From Stagonosporopsis chrysanthemi (Eukaryota > Ascomycota > Dothideomycetes > Pleosporales > Didymellaceae), in NCBI GenBank assembly GCA_022560025.1, contig JAFISE010000044.1, positions 62,001 through 126,000 of the forward strand: a stretch of 64,000 bases of DNA, written 5' to 3'. The notes under the pieces were generated by a model that ran no database searches, had not been told where the DNA came from, and worked only from the letters and a program-made list of their open reading frames with translations. How positions within the stretch are numbered: the stretch's first letter is position 1; each line of letters starts with the position of its first letter. Of the stretch, positions 33,562 to 43,603 are shown one piece after another. The translations under genes and the position numbers were made by a program.

Positions 33562-35374
33562 GCTTTCTTCTTACACAAGACTGGCTTTGCAGTGCTTAGT
33601 CGCTGATTCCCAATCAGATTTCTCCCGCGGGTCTGAAGCACATCATGTTTAAAGTGCATTATCATCATGCTTATCTCTGGCGATGCCTGTGTTGGCGTAA
33701 TCGTTTTCGGCTCAAAGTATATTCTGGTGCACGTGCTCTACCACCTGCATAGTCGCATTGAGGTCTTCACTTGTTCAACACGGATTGTGTTACGCATGTA
33801 GTTTCTCTCTTCCTATTGAACAATGCCTGGTTTAAAACTAGCCGACGCAAGATGCACACATGCAGGCACAATTGTTTTGTTAGGATCCCATCCCGGCGGA
33901 GTGAGTAGAACAATACATAATCAGATCATGCAATCTCCAGGCTTTTGAGTTTCACACAGTAGGCACTTCTTCACTAAGGCAGCAAATGACTTGATCGGGG
34001 CAAAGTGGCCTCAGACTGATTTCACAATTCACGATTCAAGAGCATCAGGCTGAGAGAAAGCCGTATAATTTGAGAAGCTTCATGTAACATCAAAAGACTG
34101 AACAGGGCGTCCCCAATTCAGAACCATTACAGTGTAAACCAAAACCCTTCATCCTGTAATCTAGTACTGCCTCCATCCCAAATGAGCATGAGCAAGAGCT
34201 CATCGCACTTGTCGAAGAAATGAGATTGTATGCGTCGATCAATTGCCGATGAGCGGACGTAGAGATGGTGATAACGAGTCTCAGGCCACCACAAGTTGAG
34301 CAGAACGTCCCGAGCTCGTTACCTCCGGGTGTAAAATGTGTATCCAGTGAAGCAGAATCTGGTCAAGGCCGGAAAAGCATTGCGCGCCTGGATTGTCCTG
34401 ACAACGCTGACCGGTACAATCACGCGAGTGATTTATTGGACGGTGCACTGGGGGCCGCGAATGGAGCCATCCTTCTGGATGGTGCACTGAGGGCCGCGAA
34501 TGGAGCCATCCTTCTGGATGGTGCACTGAGGGCCGCGAATGGATCCGTCCTTCATTTTGAAATTGGGTTGGTTGGTTGGTGGCTGGGGTGGAAAAGAGTG
34601 TCTGGCTTGTAGTGAATGCGATGAGAGAGAAGGGTTGGGCGGAGATGATGGGATATTTATGCGGTGATTGAACAAAGACTCCATAAACTACAGACTGGGC
34701 CCGCAACAGCTTCCTTGGCATTGTGCTCTACTACTATTGTTTTCTTTGATGCCTCGACAGAGGGCTGGTATGCGACATACAGGGGATGACTATGTTGATC
34801 CACAGCGTGCAGCCACCAGATATACTTCTTTGTTCTGTAGCACAAGCCACGTGTGGGTTCATTACCTCGGCAGGTTCGAGACGACAGACAGGGCAGAGCG
34901 GGCGGTCGAATGCAAGCCTCAGCAAGGGGGCTTTCTGTCTAGAACAGCGCCGAATGTATCATTGGTCCGACTAGAGCGGCTATAGCGGTGTTTTCAGCCA
35001 TCAATGGATCAACTCAGTCTGGCGTTCTACACGTGGCCTACACAAGTACAGGATCCCAAGTGGCGTCAATAGCACACAAACGCAGTACCTACGTGAACCA
35101 CACACAGACACTGTTTGCGAACAGGGTGATAACCGCATATGCTCCACTCGTAAGTAACGTATCAGCGTTCAATATGATCGATAGGGAGAGCCACCAAAAT
35201 TGCCTTTCCGTTCAAAACAGCTGTGTATAATGTATTAAATTCTGGTAGAAAGAGGTATTGGAATGCTGTCCAGGTGGGCATGGCAGCCAATCGGAGGCGC
35301 GACCCATTGGGCCGACTTCAATGTCCGAACTTATGGATGACATTGAACGTGTTAACAATTCCCTGACTGACAGC
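33562..35374. other. 1.8-kb intergenic region with a minisatellite
   Basis: The largest non-coding stretch of the window, AT-richer than average from 33600 to 34260. It holds the 39-bp tandem repeat at 34442-34556 and several ORFs below 120 codons. No conserved domain, tRNA or transposon feature was seen. Confidence 0.5.
34442..34556. repeat. 39-bp tandem repeat, three copies
   Basis: Units start at 34442, 34481 and 34520, with the pattern GGTGCACTGAGGGCCGCGAA followed by a GGAGCCATCC-like half. The first two are nearly identical; the third diverges in its last third. Because 39 is a multiple of three, frames stay open on both strands (13-residue repeats DGALRAANGAILL on plus, KDGSIRGPQCTIQ on minus). 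Confidence 0.92.
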
Positions 35375-36698
35375 ATGGCTCTCCGTACTTTGACACCGTG
35401 TGTAGCAAGACGCCCGCTATGCAGAGGCCTTCAAACCGCTGCTGCTGCCTCCCGCCGTATTCCTGAATTTGCGTTTGCATTCGAGTAAGGAAGGCACGTA
35501 ACTAAGCTTGAGGGAAGAGCGCTGCTAACAGTTCCAGCATCGACGGAGTGCTGGTATGCGCGCTGCCTTAGTATCAACCAGATAATGCTGACCTGAGATG
35601 CAGGTCAGAAGTTCGGACGCACTGCCCCGCGCTCAGCAATCGCTTTCCTACCTCCAAGCCCAGCGTATACCGTTCATCCTACTCACCAATGGCGGCGGCA
35701 AGCACGAGTCGGAACGAGTGGCCGACCTGAGTCGCAAGCTACACGTGCCTCTCGACACTAGCATGTTCGTCCAGAGTCATACTCCTTTTGCCGATATGGC
35801 TCATTACAAAGACAAGACCGTGATGGTAGTAGGAGGGTCTGAGGATAAGTGCAGACAGGTTGCAGAAGAATATGGGTAAGTCGATACTCACCTCTGAAAT
35901 GTTCATGAGCTCAGTCTGTCCAGGTTTAAGACAGTCGTCACGCCTGGCGACATTCTAGCCGCGTACCCGGACGTCTGGCCGTTCTCGCAACAGCTGTTGT
36001 CTTACTACAAGACTTTCACGAGGCCTCTTCCAGCTCCGATCGACCCTGCATCACCGTCGACTTCGCTCCAAATCGATGCGGTCTTCGTGTATAACGATCC
36101 CCGCGATTGGGGACTCGACGCTCAGATTATCAAAGACGTCCTGCTCTCTGAGCGCGGGATTCTTGGTACTCTTTCCTCCAAGAACGGGAATGCAGCTCTG
36201 CCAAACAAGGGCTATCAGCAGGACGGACAGCCGACGCTTTATTTCTCGAACCCGGATCTACTGTGGGCTGCAAAATATCATTTGCCCAGACTTGGTCAAG
36301 GTGGCTTCCGTGAGGCTCTTGAAGGCATATGGGCGGCCATCACTGGTGGCGAGAAGGAGGGCGTCCAGCTCCAGAAGGTTGTTATGGGTAAGCCTTACAA
36401 GCCCACATACGAGTTCGCCGAGAAGCGGCTCATCGCGCATCGACGCCATTTGTTACAGGAAGACGCCAGCCAGTACGGGGCTTTGAAGCGCGTATACATG
36501 GTAGGAGACAACCCCGCTAGCGACATAGCGGGCGGCAACAACTATGTAAGCCCTCACGGGACGGACTGGGCTAGTATTTTGGTCAGCACTGGCGTCTACG
36601 TAGAGGGTACGAAGCCAGCCGTCCAGCCTCGGAAAATCGTGGGCGATGTGTGGGATGCGGTAAGTTGGGCCGCTGCTCAAGAAGGCTGGACTCGATAA
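35375..36698 (+). CDS. HAD-superfamily hydrolase, subfamily IIA (YKR070W/HDHD5-like)
   Basis: Four exons: 35375-35484, 35538-35553, 35604-35875 and 35924-36698; 390 residues. Exon 2 is a 16-nt micro-exon that supplies the middle of motif I, FAFDIDGVL, with both aspartates. Further HAD signs are ILLTNGGGKHESERV (motif II), MGKPYKPTYEFAEKRL (motif III Lys) and MVGDNPASDIAGGN (motif IV). A short presequence (VARRPLCRGLQTAAAASRR) suggests mitochondrial import, as for yeast YKR070W and human HDHD5. Substrate unknown. Confidence 0.87.
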
Positions 36699-37792
36699 GT
36701 AGTGCTGGACCAGCACCCTTCTTTGGGGCACCTCAACCCGAACTCTTGCTTAAATTGACAATAAGCCATCACGTCGGGCTGGTGTGAGGTAGCCTGCGAC
36801 CTGTTCAAGTAGTGTCCATGATGTTACTAGACAAGAGTGTGTTACAAGAGTCAGACCTCTAAGTTTTTCTCAATCTGGATGGGTTAGCAATTGAAATTCT
36901 CGTACCTCGGCCTTATCGACACCTTTCTGGATTGTGGGAATGTAGACTCCGGCGATGCTACCACTATCCAAAGCCGCAAGTTTGGATACACTCCTGGACA
37001 CGGTCTCCGACCCACCAGCAATGTGTCAAGACGCACATGCACCGATGCAGGACGCACTCAGGAGCAGCATACCATCGCTTATGGAACGCTTGAAGCCCAG
37101 CCGGCGTTTACGATTTCACGACAGACACCCTTTGTTTGGAAGGATGCTGTGATCACGGTAGGTGTCTCTCAGATTTGCGTCTCTGAATTTCTGTGCGAAG
37201 CAACATGTTCGGATTGTCACAACGAACAAAGTTGCAACTACTGTGTTCACATGTGAGCTGATGAATGTAAGAGGCCCAGATTCACACATGGATATCATAT
37301 GACGTCGTTGCCTTTCGAAAGAGTTCACTGTTACTTCCTTATCGGCTGCACCTGCCTTCGCCGGCGTTTGCAACAACCAATTTCCTCCTCCCCACGACCT
37401 CGCCATCGCTTTCGCACCTGGGTTTGCCTGCGATGATTCACACATAGAGCTTAGCCCTGAAGCGCTTGCATTCGTTCGTCCACACGCCAGCGGACAAGCC
37501 AAAAGGTCGTGGTGGACGGCGTAGTAAGTGTTCACTTGTCAAGCGTTGAAGGCTAACTTCGTAGCTTGTGCATGCCTGGAATTGAACTCACGATGCAGCA
37601 GATCGCTACAGCGGTGCAGCAGTACACGTTGTTAAGGAATGACTGCCAGCAGGAACACCTGCATCTCACAGCAGAAAGGCACAAATGCAAGGTGGCGGCG
37701 CCCCTCCGCACGCGTACCAGAAAGGCATATTAAGCTCGAACCATTTAACTTCTTCACACCTGGTCACTGACCGGCACGATCTAATCGACAAA
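36699..37792. other. Intergenic, 1.1 kb
   Basis: No gene called. A stretch at 37570-37590 looks like a tRNA T-loop on the minus strand, but no acceptor stem or D-arm fits. ORFs at 36891-37256 and 37116-37535 overlap each other on opposite strands and lack ATG starts. Confidence 0.4.
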
Positions 37793-39772
37793 ATGGGCTG
37801 GAACGACTATGATGATGACCAATGGGATCATGGTAGCGTCTCATTAGTCGAACTCTTCAAAGTACAGTCAGATCGCAGGGAAGGTCACCCAACAATGCAG
37901 GCGATTGATGTCAGAGACGCTGATAGCGTTGACAACAACGATGGCATCAGTTCCGCCCCCCATTCTGGAGAAGCAGAAGGTAACGAAGGCAGCGAGTCTG
38001 CCCCCGTGCCGGACTACTTGTTTGACGGTGCTGAGACAAAACCTCTCACGTTCTCGTCCGCTTCATCCGCTCACATGCTAGTTGGCAACACACATAACGA
38101 TCTACACGCGGCCGCGAGTTCTGCAGTATCCGGTCAAGCCAAGAACAATCACCGGAACAAGTTGCATGACACGACAATAGGGACTTGTGCGCCACTGTTT
38201 GGCAATCTGCCAGATCCCATCAGACTCAGCGAGCAGCCCGGCCTGTTCGAGGGGCAGGTGGTTTTCATAGGGCACCCCAACAGAGATGTTTCTGCACATC
38301 AATGGTCGTCATCATCCTTTCAATGGTTGAATATCGGCCGTTATGCCAGCTCTAGAGGTCAGATCGAAGGTTCATTGGCGTCTGATCGCGTGCAAGGGGC
38401 CGATGAGCCTCATGATACGCTGGAATATTTCAAATTAGCTGCCGAACATCGCCAAACGCTTATTGCTGAGTATGGGCGCTCAAAGGAACCCACTACGACG
38501 GTTGAACAAGGGCTGCAATCAGAACCAAATGTCGCCGTGCAAAATCGACTTCATTCTCAAGCCCCAAGTATCACAGGAGAGACCTTGACATCGGCAACGC
38601 GCGAGAAATTTGCGAAGCACGATCTGGAAGACCCTTTTATTGCGATCCGTGGGTCCGCCTCTCAACGAGAGTTAGCGAACAGACCAGTACAAGGCAACTT
38701 GACGGGCTCGACAGGATCTTTGGATCTTACTTACCGATTCCCTTTCAGAGTGAGAACAGTAGACACGTCTCTTGGAGAGGGTTCTGGCGCCCCGGGCATC
38801 AGGAGGACGACGAACTCGGCTGCCAGTTGCTCATCCAAATCAGTCCTGCAAGACGTTGCCTTTGGCAAGAGCAGTACTCACCCAGATAGTTTCTCTGCAA
38901 ACAAGGAGAACTCCCACCTGCTTCGTACCAACACAGCGCAACAGCGTTACCAGGGGCCTGCGCAGTGGAGAGATAATGGCGAGGTGTCACAGTCTGACCT
39001 ATCACTACACGGCGCTGTTGTGCCGGGTGCCAGACTGCTGGATACCGCTGTGCGACATCCTTCACCAGCACGCTCAGACGTTCCAGCTGCCTACACGACA
39101 TCAGTGCTCAATGCTTCTGCTGTTCCCTACGCTAGGATCACGACTTCAGGTGCACGACATGAGGTGCCGGAGTCGGATGCTGACAATGTTGGCGACGCAC
39201 AAGTCGGCCTTCGTTACAGCGATCCAGATGGTTCGCGCAGAGATCAAAGACATGAAGTTGCGAACGGCCTTGATCAGCAAGCTCCGACTCCACAGACGTT
39301 CAAAGGCCCTTTCTTCACCGAGTCCAAGCCGACCACCCACGACCCTACAGTAGCGCTCTCGGTACGTGTCAGCGAGGACGAGAAGCTAAAGAACTGGTTC
39401 CACGACGGTCAACGCCCAGCGCGTCAAAAAGAGTACACCAAGTCACTCATCGTAGCCGCGGCTGCCAGCGATAGAACTCAGCATCTTGGGCCCAGAGGCA
39501 GGGCTTCTGCTCGAGTAGAATATGGTCCTTATGCTAACACTGCACCGTTTGTACGCTTGTACGAGAATCTTTCCGAGTATGTGGAGGAGTATCGCAATGA
39601 TGGCAGTCGTAATGGGCGGTCGTACTTTACGCGAGGATGGAAGCCGGCGAGCCCACAGCTTCGAGAAGCGGGAGTCGACAGCAGTGCGAGTTACTTCAGC
39701 AAGCGAAGCGCTCATCCACGGTGGCCGAGAGTGGCTTTGTTCAGACCTTCGGATCGTCAGGCGTGGGGCTGA
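37793..39772 (+). CDS. Orphan protein, 659 residues, function unknown
   Basis: A single open frame without introns. The ATG at 37793 (MGWNDYDDDQWDHGS) has a good context (A at -3, G at +4); an upstream in-frame ATG at 37685 would add 36 residues. The sequence is hydrophilic, rich in Ser, Asp, Arg and Gln, and mostly disordered, with a short acidic/aromatic N-terminal motif (YDDDQWDH) and a more ordered C-terminus (APFVRLYENLSEYVEEYRND, RSYFTRGWKP). No domain recognised. Codon use looks like neighbouring genes. Length of the open frame (over 650 codons) supports a real gene. Confidence 0.6.
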   Translation: MGWNDYDDDQWDHGSVSLVELFKVQSDRREGHPTMQAIDVRDADSVDNNDGISSAPHSGEAEGNEGSESAPVPDYLFDGAETKPLTFSSASSAHMLVGNTHNDLHAAASSAVSGQAKNNHRNKLHDTTIGTCAPLFGNLPDPIRLSEQPGLFEGQVVFIGHPNRDVSAHQWSSSSFQWLNIGRYASSRGQIEGSLASDRVQGADEPHDTLEYFKLAAEHRQTLIAEYGRSKEPTTTVEQGLQSEPNVAVQNRLHSQAPSITGETLTSATREKFAKHDLEDPFIAIRGSASQRELANRPVQGNLTGSTGSLDLTYRFPFRVRTVDTSLGEGSGAPGIRRTTNSAASCSSKSVLQDVAFGKSSTHPDSFSANKENSHLLRTNTAQQRYQGPAQWRDNGEVSQSDLSLHGAVVPGARLLDTAVRHPSPARSDVPAAYTTSVLNASAVPYARITTSGARHEVPESDADNVGDAQVGLRYSDPDGSRRDQRHEVANGLDQQAPTPQTFKGPFFTESKPTTHDPTVALSVRVSEDEKLKNWFHDGQRPARQKEYTKSLIVAAAASDRTQHLGPRGRASARVEYGPYANTAPFVRLYENLSEYVEEYRNDGSRNGRSYFTRGWKPASPQLREAGVDSSASYFSKRSAHPRWPRVALFRPSDRQAWG

Positions 39773-40395
39773 ATGTACGGATATGTTGATTGGGTTCACA
39801 CAAGTTCGCTCGATTCCTGAGATGGAGGAAGCAAATACGAGCGTGGCAAGCGGCTAGAAAAAGGTGTATGCTGAACAAATGCTGTTCGTCGAAGCATTGC
39901 ACAGCCAGACACGAGGAGAGTGAAGACAAGTGCCGATGCTTACGAGACTTGACAAGACGGTTCACAAATGAAGAAAAGAAGTGTTCAATTCCGTTCTCGC
40001 ACAACTTTCGCGTGTCTCTTTAGGTGGTTCTTCGCGCAGGTCGCATTTGACAAAGTCTCTCTATGTCTCGACCAAATCTTCTGATGCGCTCGGCAATAGA
40101 CATAGCTTGCCTGTGCAATGGCAGATGTCTCGAATGCGTGCGTGGGGTGGCAATTCAGGTTGCGCACCACTAGCCCAGCTCAGCCATGGCCGTGTCGAAG
40201 CCAATGGCGAGCCCTTCACCAGTCGCTCGACTGGGCGAGCGCTGCACCGCTGACATGAGCAATAAGGCGTGGCCCAGGGCGTTCCAGTGCATGCAGAGAC
40301 CACTGCTTCCGCGCCACGATCTTGGGCGCGCCCGCAAACCCTTGTAGCTTTTAACCTCGCGCTTTAGTGTGCCAGCTCTAGTATCAACAGCTCAT
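39773..40395. other. Convergent 3' intergenic region
   Basis: 623 bp between the stops of the orphan gene and RRP40. No repeat or RNA gene recognised. Confidence 0.4.
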
Positions 40396-41172
40396 TCAAA
40401 GACTTTTCAGCACATCAGCAGCAAGCCTCCGCTGTCCACTCTCTCCAAGTGCTTTCTCGTCCACCTCTTGTATCCCCCTGCCGACAGCCAATGTGGTCCT
40501 CACATTCCCCCCATCCACATGGACCAGCCCGTTCCTCCCCACGGTAATCTCAAACCCAACCTTCGCGCCAATGACATCCAGCAGCGCCAGCTCGCTCTTG
40601 GGCGCCAACAGCCTCCGCGCCATGCCCAGGCTGATCTTGAACAGCATGCCGCCCTTGAGCGGGCCGAGCCCCTCGCCTTTCCCTGTGGAGGGGTCGACGC
40701 AGGTCAGTTCCGGCGGCTGGTCCTTGCCGGCGCTGGCGACGCGGCAGTAGACGAGCGAGTTGGGGGGCAGCTGGGGGCGGGTCTTCTTGGTGGCGCCTTC
40801 AAAGGCGAGGTGCGGGAGGGCGGCGGGCGGCGTCTCGGGGGTCAGCAGGCAGTTGAAGTTCTCGGCTGCCGAGCCGTGGACGGTGGCTATGACGAGGTCG
40901 CCGGCAAAGGGCGTGTACTGTGGGGTGTTAGGTTGGCGTGGGACGAGCAATTGGGGGTGTGGACGTACCCGGCCGCTGTTGTACTCGAGCAGCGCGGCGT
41001 TTTTCCTGTTGTCCGTCACCAGCGTGCCGGCGACGGTCGAGATGACGGTGTTGGGCGGGATGTGTCGCAGGCCGGGGCCGAGCGTGAGCGTCTTCTTCTT
41101 GCCGGTGCCCGTAGGCAGGGCGTGCGCGGGGATCACATCGCCAGGCAGGACGACGTTGAGTGCGGCGGCCAT
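40396..41172 (-). CDS. RRP40: Exosome cap subunit RRP40
   Basis: Two exons, 41172-40969 and 40917-40396 (intron 51 nt, GTACGT...CACAG); 241 residues. The start is chosen at MAAALNVVLPGD, since upstream frame has no conserved residues. The N-terminal domain (VLPGDVIP, GPGLRH) leads to an S1-like domain (YTPFAGDLVIATVHGSAAEN) and a KH-like domain with GMLFKISLGMARRLL and FEITVGRNGLVHVD. Rrp40 is one of three RNA-binding cap proteins of the RNA exosome, acting in nucleus and cytoplasm. Head to head with SSZ1. Confidence 0.9.
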   Translation of the reverse strand: MAAALNVVLPGDVIPAHALPTGTGKKKTLTLGPGLRHIPPNTVISTVAGTLVTDNRKNAALLEYNSGRVRPHPQLLVPRQPNTPQYTPFAGDLVIATVHGSAAENFNCLLTPETPPAALPHLAFEGATKKTRPQLPPNSLVYCRVASAGKDQPPELTCVDPSTGKGEGLGPLKGGMLFKISLGMARRLLAPKSELALLDVIGAKVGFEITVGRNGLVHVDGGNVRTTLAVGRGIQEVDEKALGESGQRRLAADVLKSL

Positions 41173-41432
41173 GTCAAGGGGGCGTGCGCGGTGGTGGTGT
41201 TGCAGGCGGTGCGGGACGTCACTGCGGCGGCGGCATGGGCGTTGGCCTGGCTGGCGCGCTAGTGACTTGGAGCAGAACAAATTTCGAAGTTCTAGTCCAG
41301 ACGCATCAAGGTTCAACGCCGCAAACTCAGTCGACCAGAGTCTTGCTCCCCGATCCGCCGCTCGAGTCCTAGCACACCGTCTGCGTATTTTGGAAGAAAG
41401 AAAGCGCCGCCGCTACCGCACACACCGCCAGA
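41173..41432. promoter_or_regulatory. Bidirectional promoter, RRP40 / SSZ1
   Basis: 260 bp between start codons of an RNA-exosome and a ribosome-associated chaperone gene, both growth-linked. Specific sites are not claimed. Confidence 0.45.
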
Positions 41433-43259
41433 ATGAGCGCTCAGGCAGACCCCGCGCAGCGGGTTGCGATTGGTATCTCGTTCGGAAACTCGTACAGCTC
41501 CATTGGCTATACTTCGAGCGTGAGTGGCGCCTGTGAGGATGCTGCGAACAGGGGCTGACTTCCCGCAGGACGGCAAGGCTGAGGTCATTGCCAACGAGGA
41601 CGGCGACCGCCAGATTCCCTCGATCCTCTCGTACGTCGAGGGCGAGGAGCTCCACGCCGGCCAGGCGAAGAGCCAGCTGGTCCGCAACCCCAAAAACACC
41701 GTTGCTTACTTCCGCGACTTCTTGGGCCAGGAGTAAGCCATACGTCGATACCCGTCCCCGCGCAGCAACTGACCCGCTCCAGCTTCAAGTCCATCGACCC
41801 CACACCCGCCCACCAGTCCGCCCACCCCGTCGAGAGCGAGAACACAGTCGCCTTCAAGATCCGGGACAGCGAGAAGGAGGAGCAGAACACCGTCACCGTC
41901 AGCGAGATCACCACCCGCCACCTGAGGAGACTGCGCTCGTCTGCCTCCGACTACCTGGGCAAGGACGTCAATGCCGCCGTCATCACAGTGCCCACCAACT
42001 TCTCCGATGCTCAGAAGGACGCCCTGAAGAGCGCCGCAAAGGAGGCCGGCGTCGAGGTTCTGCAGTTCATCAGCGAGCCCACCGCCGCCGTCCTCGCCTA
42101 CGACGCCCGCCCGGAGGCAAACGTCACTGACAAGATCGTCGTTGTCGCCGACCTTGGTGGCACCCGCTCCGATGTCACCGTCATTGCCTCGCGCGGCGGC
42201 ATCTACTCCATCCTGGCCGCGGTCCACGACTTCGATGTCAGCGGATCCAAGCTCGACCAGGTCCTCATCGACTACTTCGCCAAGGAGTTCATCAAGAAGC
42301 ACAAGTCTGGCGGAGACCCGCGCGAGAACGAGCGCTCCCTGGCCAAGCTGAAGCTCGAGTGCGAGGCTGTCAAGAAGGCCCTGTCCATTGGACAGTCTGC
42401 CAACTTCTCCGTCGAGAGCTTGTCCGGCGGCATCGACTACACTGCCACCATCAACCGCACACGTTACGACCTGCTCGGCAGCAAGCTCTTCGCCGCCTTC
42501 ACCCGTCTCGTCTCCCACGCCGTCGAGAAGGCCGAGCTCGATCCCCTCGACATCTCCGAGATCATCCTTGCCGGTGGTAACGCGCACACCCCCAAGGTCG
42601 CCTCCGCCGTCGGCATCGCCTTCCCCGAGAGCACCACCATCCTCGCGCCCTCGACCACCCCCACCGCCATCAACCCCTCCGAGCTCGCTGTCCGCGGCGC
42701 CGCCATCCAGGCCAGCCTGATCCAGGAGTTCGAGGCCGAGGACATTGAGCAGAGCCTGCATCCCATGGTCACCGTCACCCCGCACCTCTCGACCGCCGTC
42801 GGCGTCCTCTGCATCTCCGGCGACGAGTCCAACGGCGTCTTCCACGCCATCGTCGACGCCGAGACGCCGCTCCCCGTCCGCCGCACCGCCATCATCTCCA
42901 CCCCGCGCGAGGGCGGCGACGTCCTCATCAAGCTCGTCGAGGGCGCCCGCCACATCAAGGTCACCAAGCCCGAGCCCAAGCCCAAGGCCGAGAAGGCCGA
43001 GAAGGACGACGACGACTCCGCCGACGACGACGACGACGACGACTCGGAAGACGACGAGGAGGAGGAGCTCCGCGAGAAGACATGGAAGATCGGCGCCCCG
43101 CTCAGCGAGGCCGCCCTGCGCGGCGTCAAGAAGGGCGCAAAGGTCGAGGTCCAGATCAACGTCGCGACGGACCTCAGCGTCACCGCGCTGTTCCGCGAGG
43201 TCGGCGGGAAAGGAGGCGTGCGCGGACAGGTGCAGGGGAAAGCGAATGGAAGTGCCTAA
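41433..43259 (+). CDS. SSZ1: Ribosome-associated Hsp70 homologue SSZ1
   Basis: Three exons: 41433-41519, 41569-41732 and 41783-43259; 575 residues. The nucleotide-binding domain is Hsp70-like (AIGISFGNSYSSIGYT, AAVITVPTNFSDAQKDALKS, EPTAAVLAY, VVVADLGGTRSDVTV, EIILAGGNAHTPKV), but residues differ from canonical Hsp70: DLGGTRSD replaces DLGGGTFD. The C-terminal part is a shortened substrate-binding domain. These are Ssz1 features; Ssz1 pairs with the J-protein zuotin as the ribosome-associated complex that assists nascent chains. An acidic run of Asp/Glu near residues 490-515 is inserted in the C-terminal region. Coding bases are strongly C-ending, suggesting high expression. Confidence 0.92.
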
Positions 43260-43603
43260 GTACATGATGAGCAGAGCGTGGGGATGAACCTTTATGATTC
43301 GATTGAATAGACTAGCGACGGTTGTATGTGGGAAAAGCGCAGCATCATGGAATGGGGACGGAATGGAATGAAATAGACCATGGCATCTTTTGACTTTGTT
43401 TAATGTTCGTGTCGCCCTTTCCTCCTTTTCCGCTCAGAACGCCATGCTGCTTGATGTGATGTGGTGTGATGTGATTTGGATTGGTTTGATCTGATTTGAC
43501 CTGGTTTGCCTTGCCTTACTAAATTCCCGTCCAGAGCGCGAGCGAGCCATCTCCCCCTCCCTCCTTGCAGGGAAGCTCACCTCATCACCCTGAACCCCCT
43601 ATG
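43260..43603. other. Convergent 3' intergenic region with TGTGATG-like degenerate repeats
   Basis: 344 bp. At 43452-43512 the sequence cycles through TGATGTGATGTGG and TTTGATCTGATTTGACC, a degenerate short tandem. No gene. Confidence 0.5.

Noticed and set aside
36891..37256. 121-codon Cys-containing ORF
   Set aside because: It starts at TTG, not ATG, and overlaps an equally long opposite-strand ORF; no signal peptide or cysteine spacing pattern.
37570..37645. tRNA-like T-loop (GAGTTCAATTCC on the minus strand)
   Set aside because: The T-stem does not pair, and no D-arm, anticodon arm or matching acceptor stem can be drawn.
41706..43265. 519-codon ORF antisense to SSZ1
   Set aside because: It is a shadow of the C-ending codon bias of SSZ1; the translation is Gly/Asp/Val low complexity with no domain, and SSZ1 on the plus strand is unambiguous.
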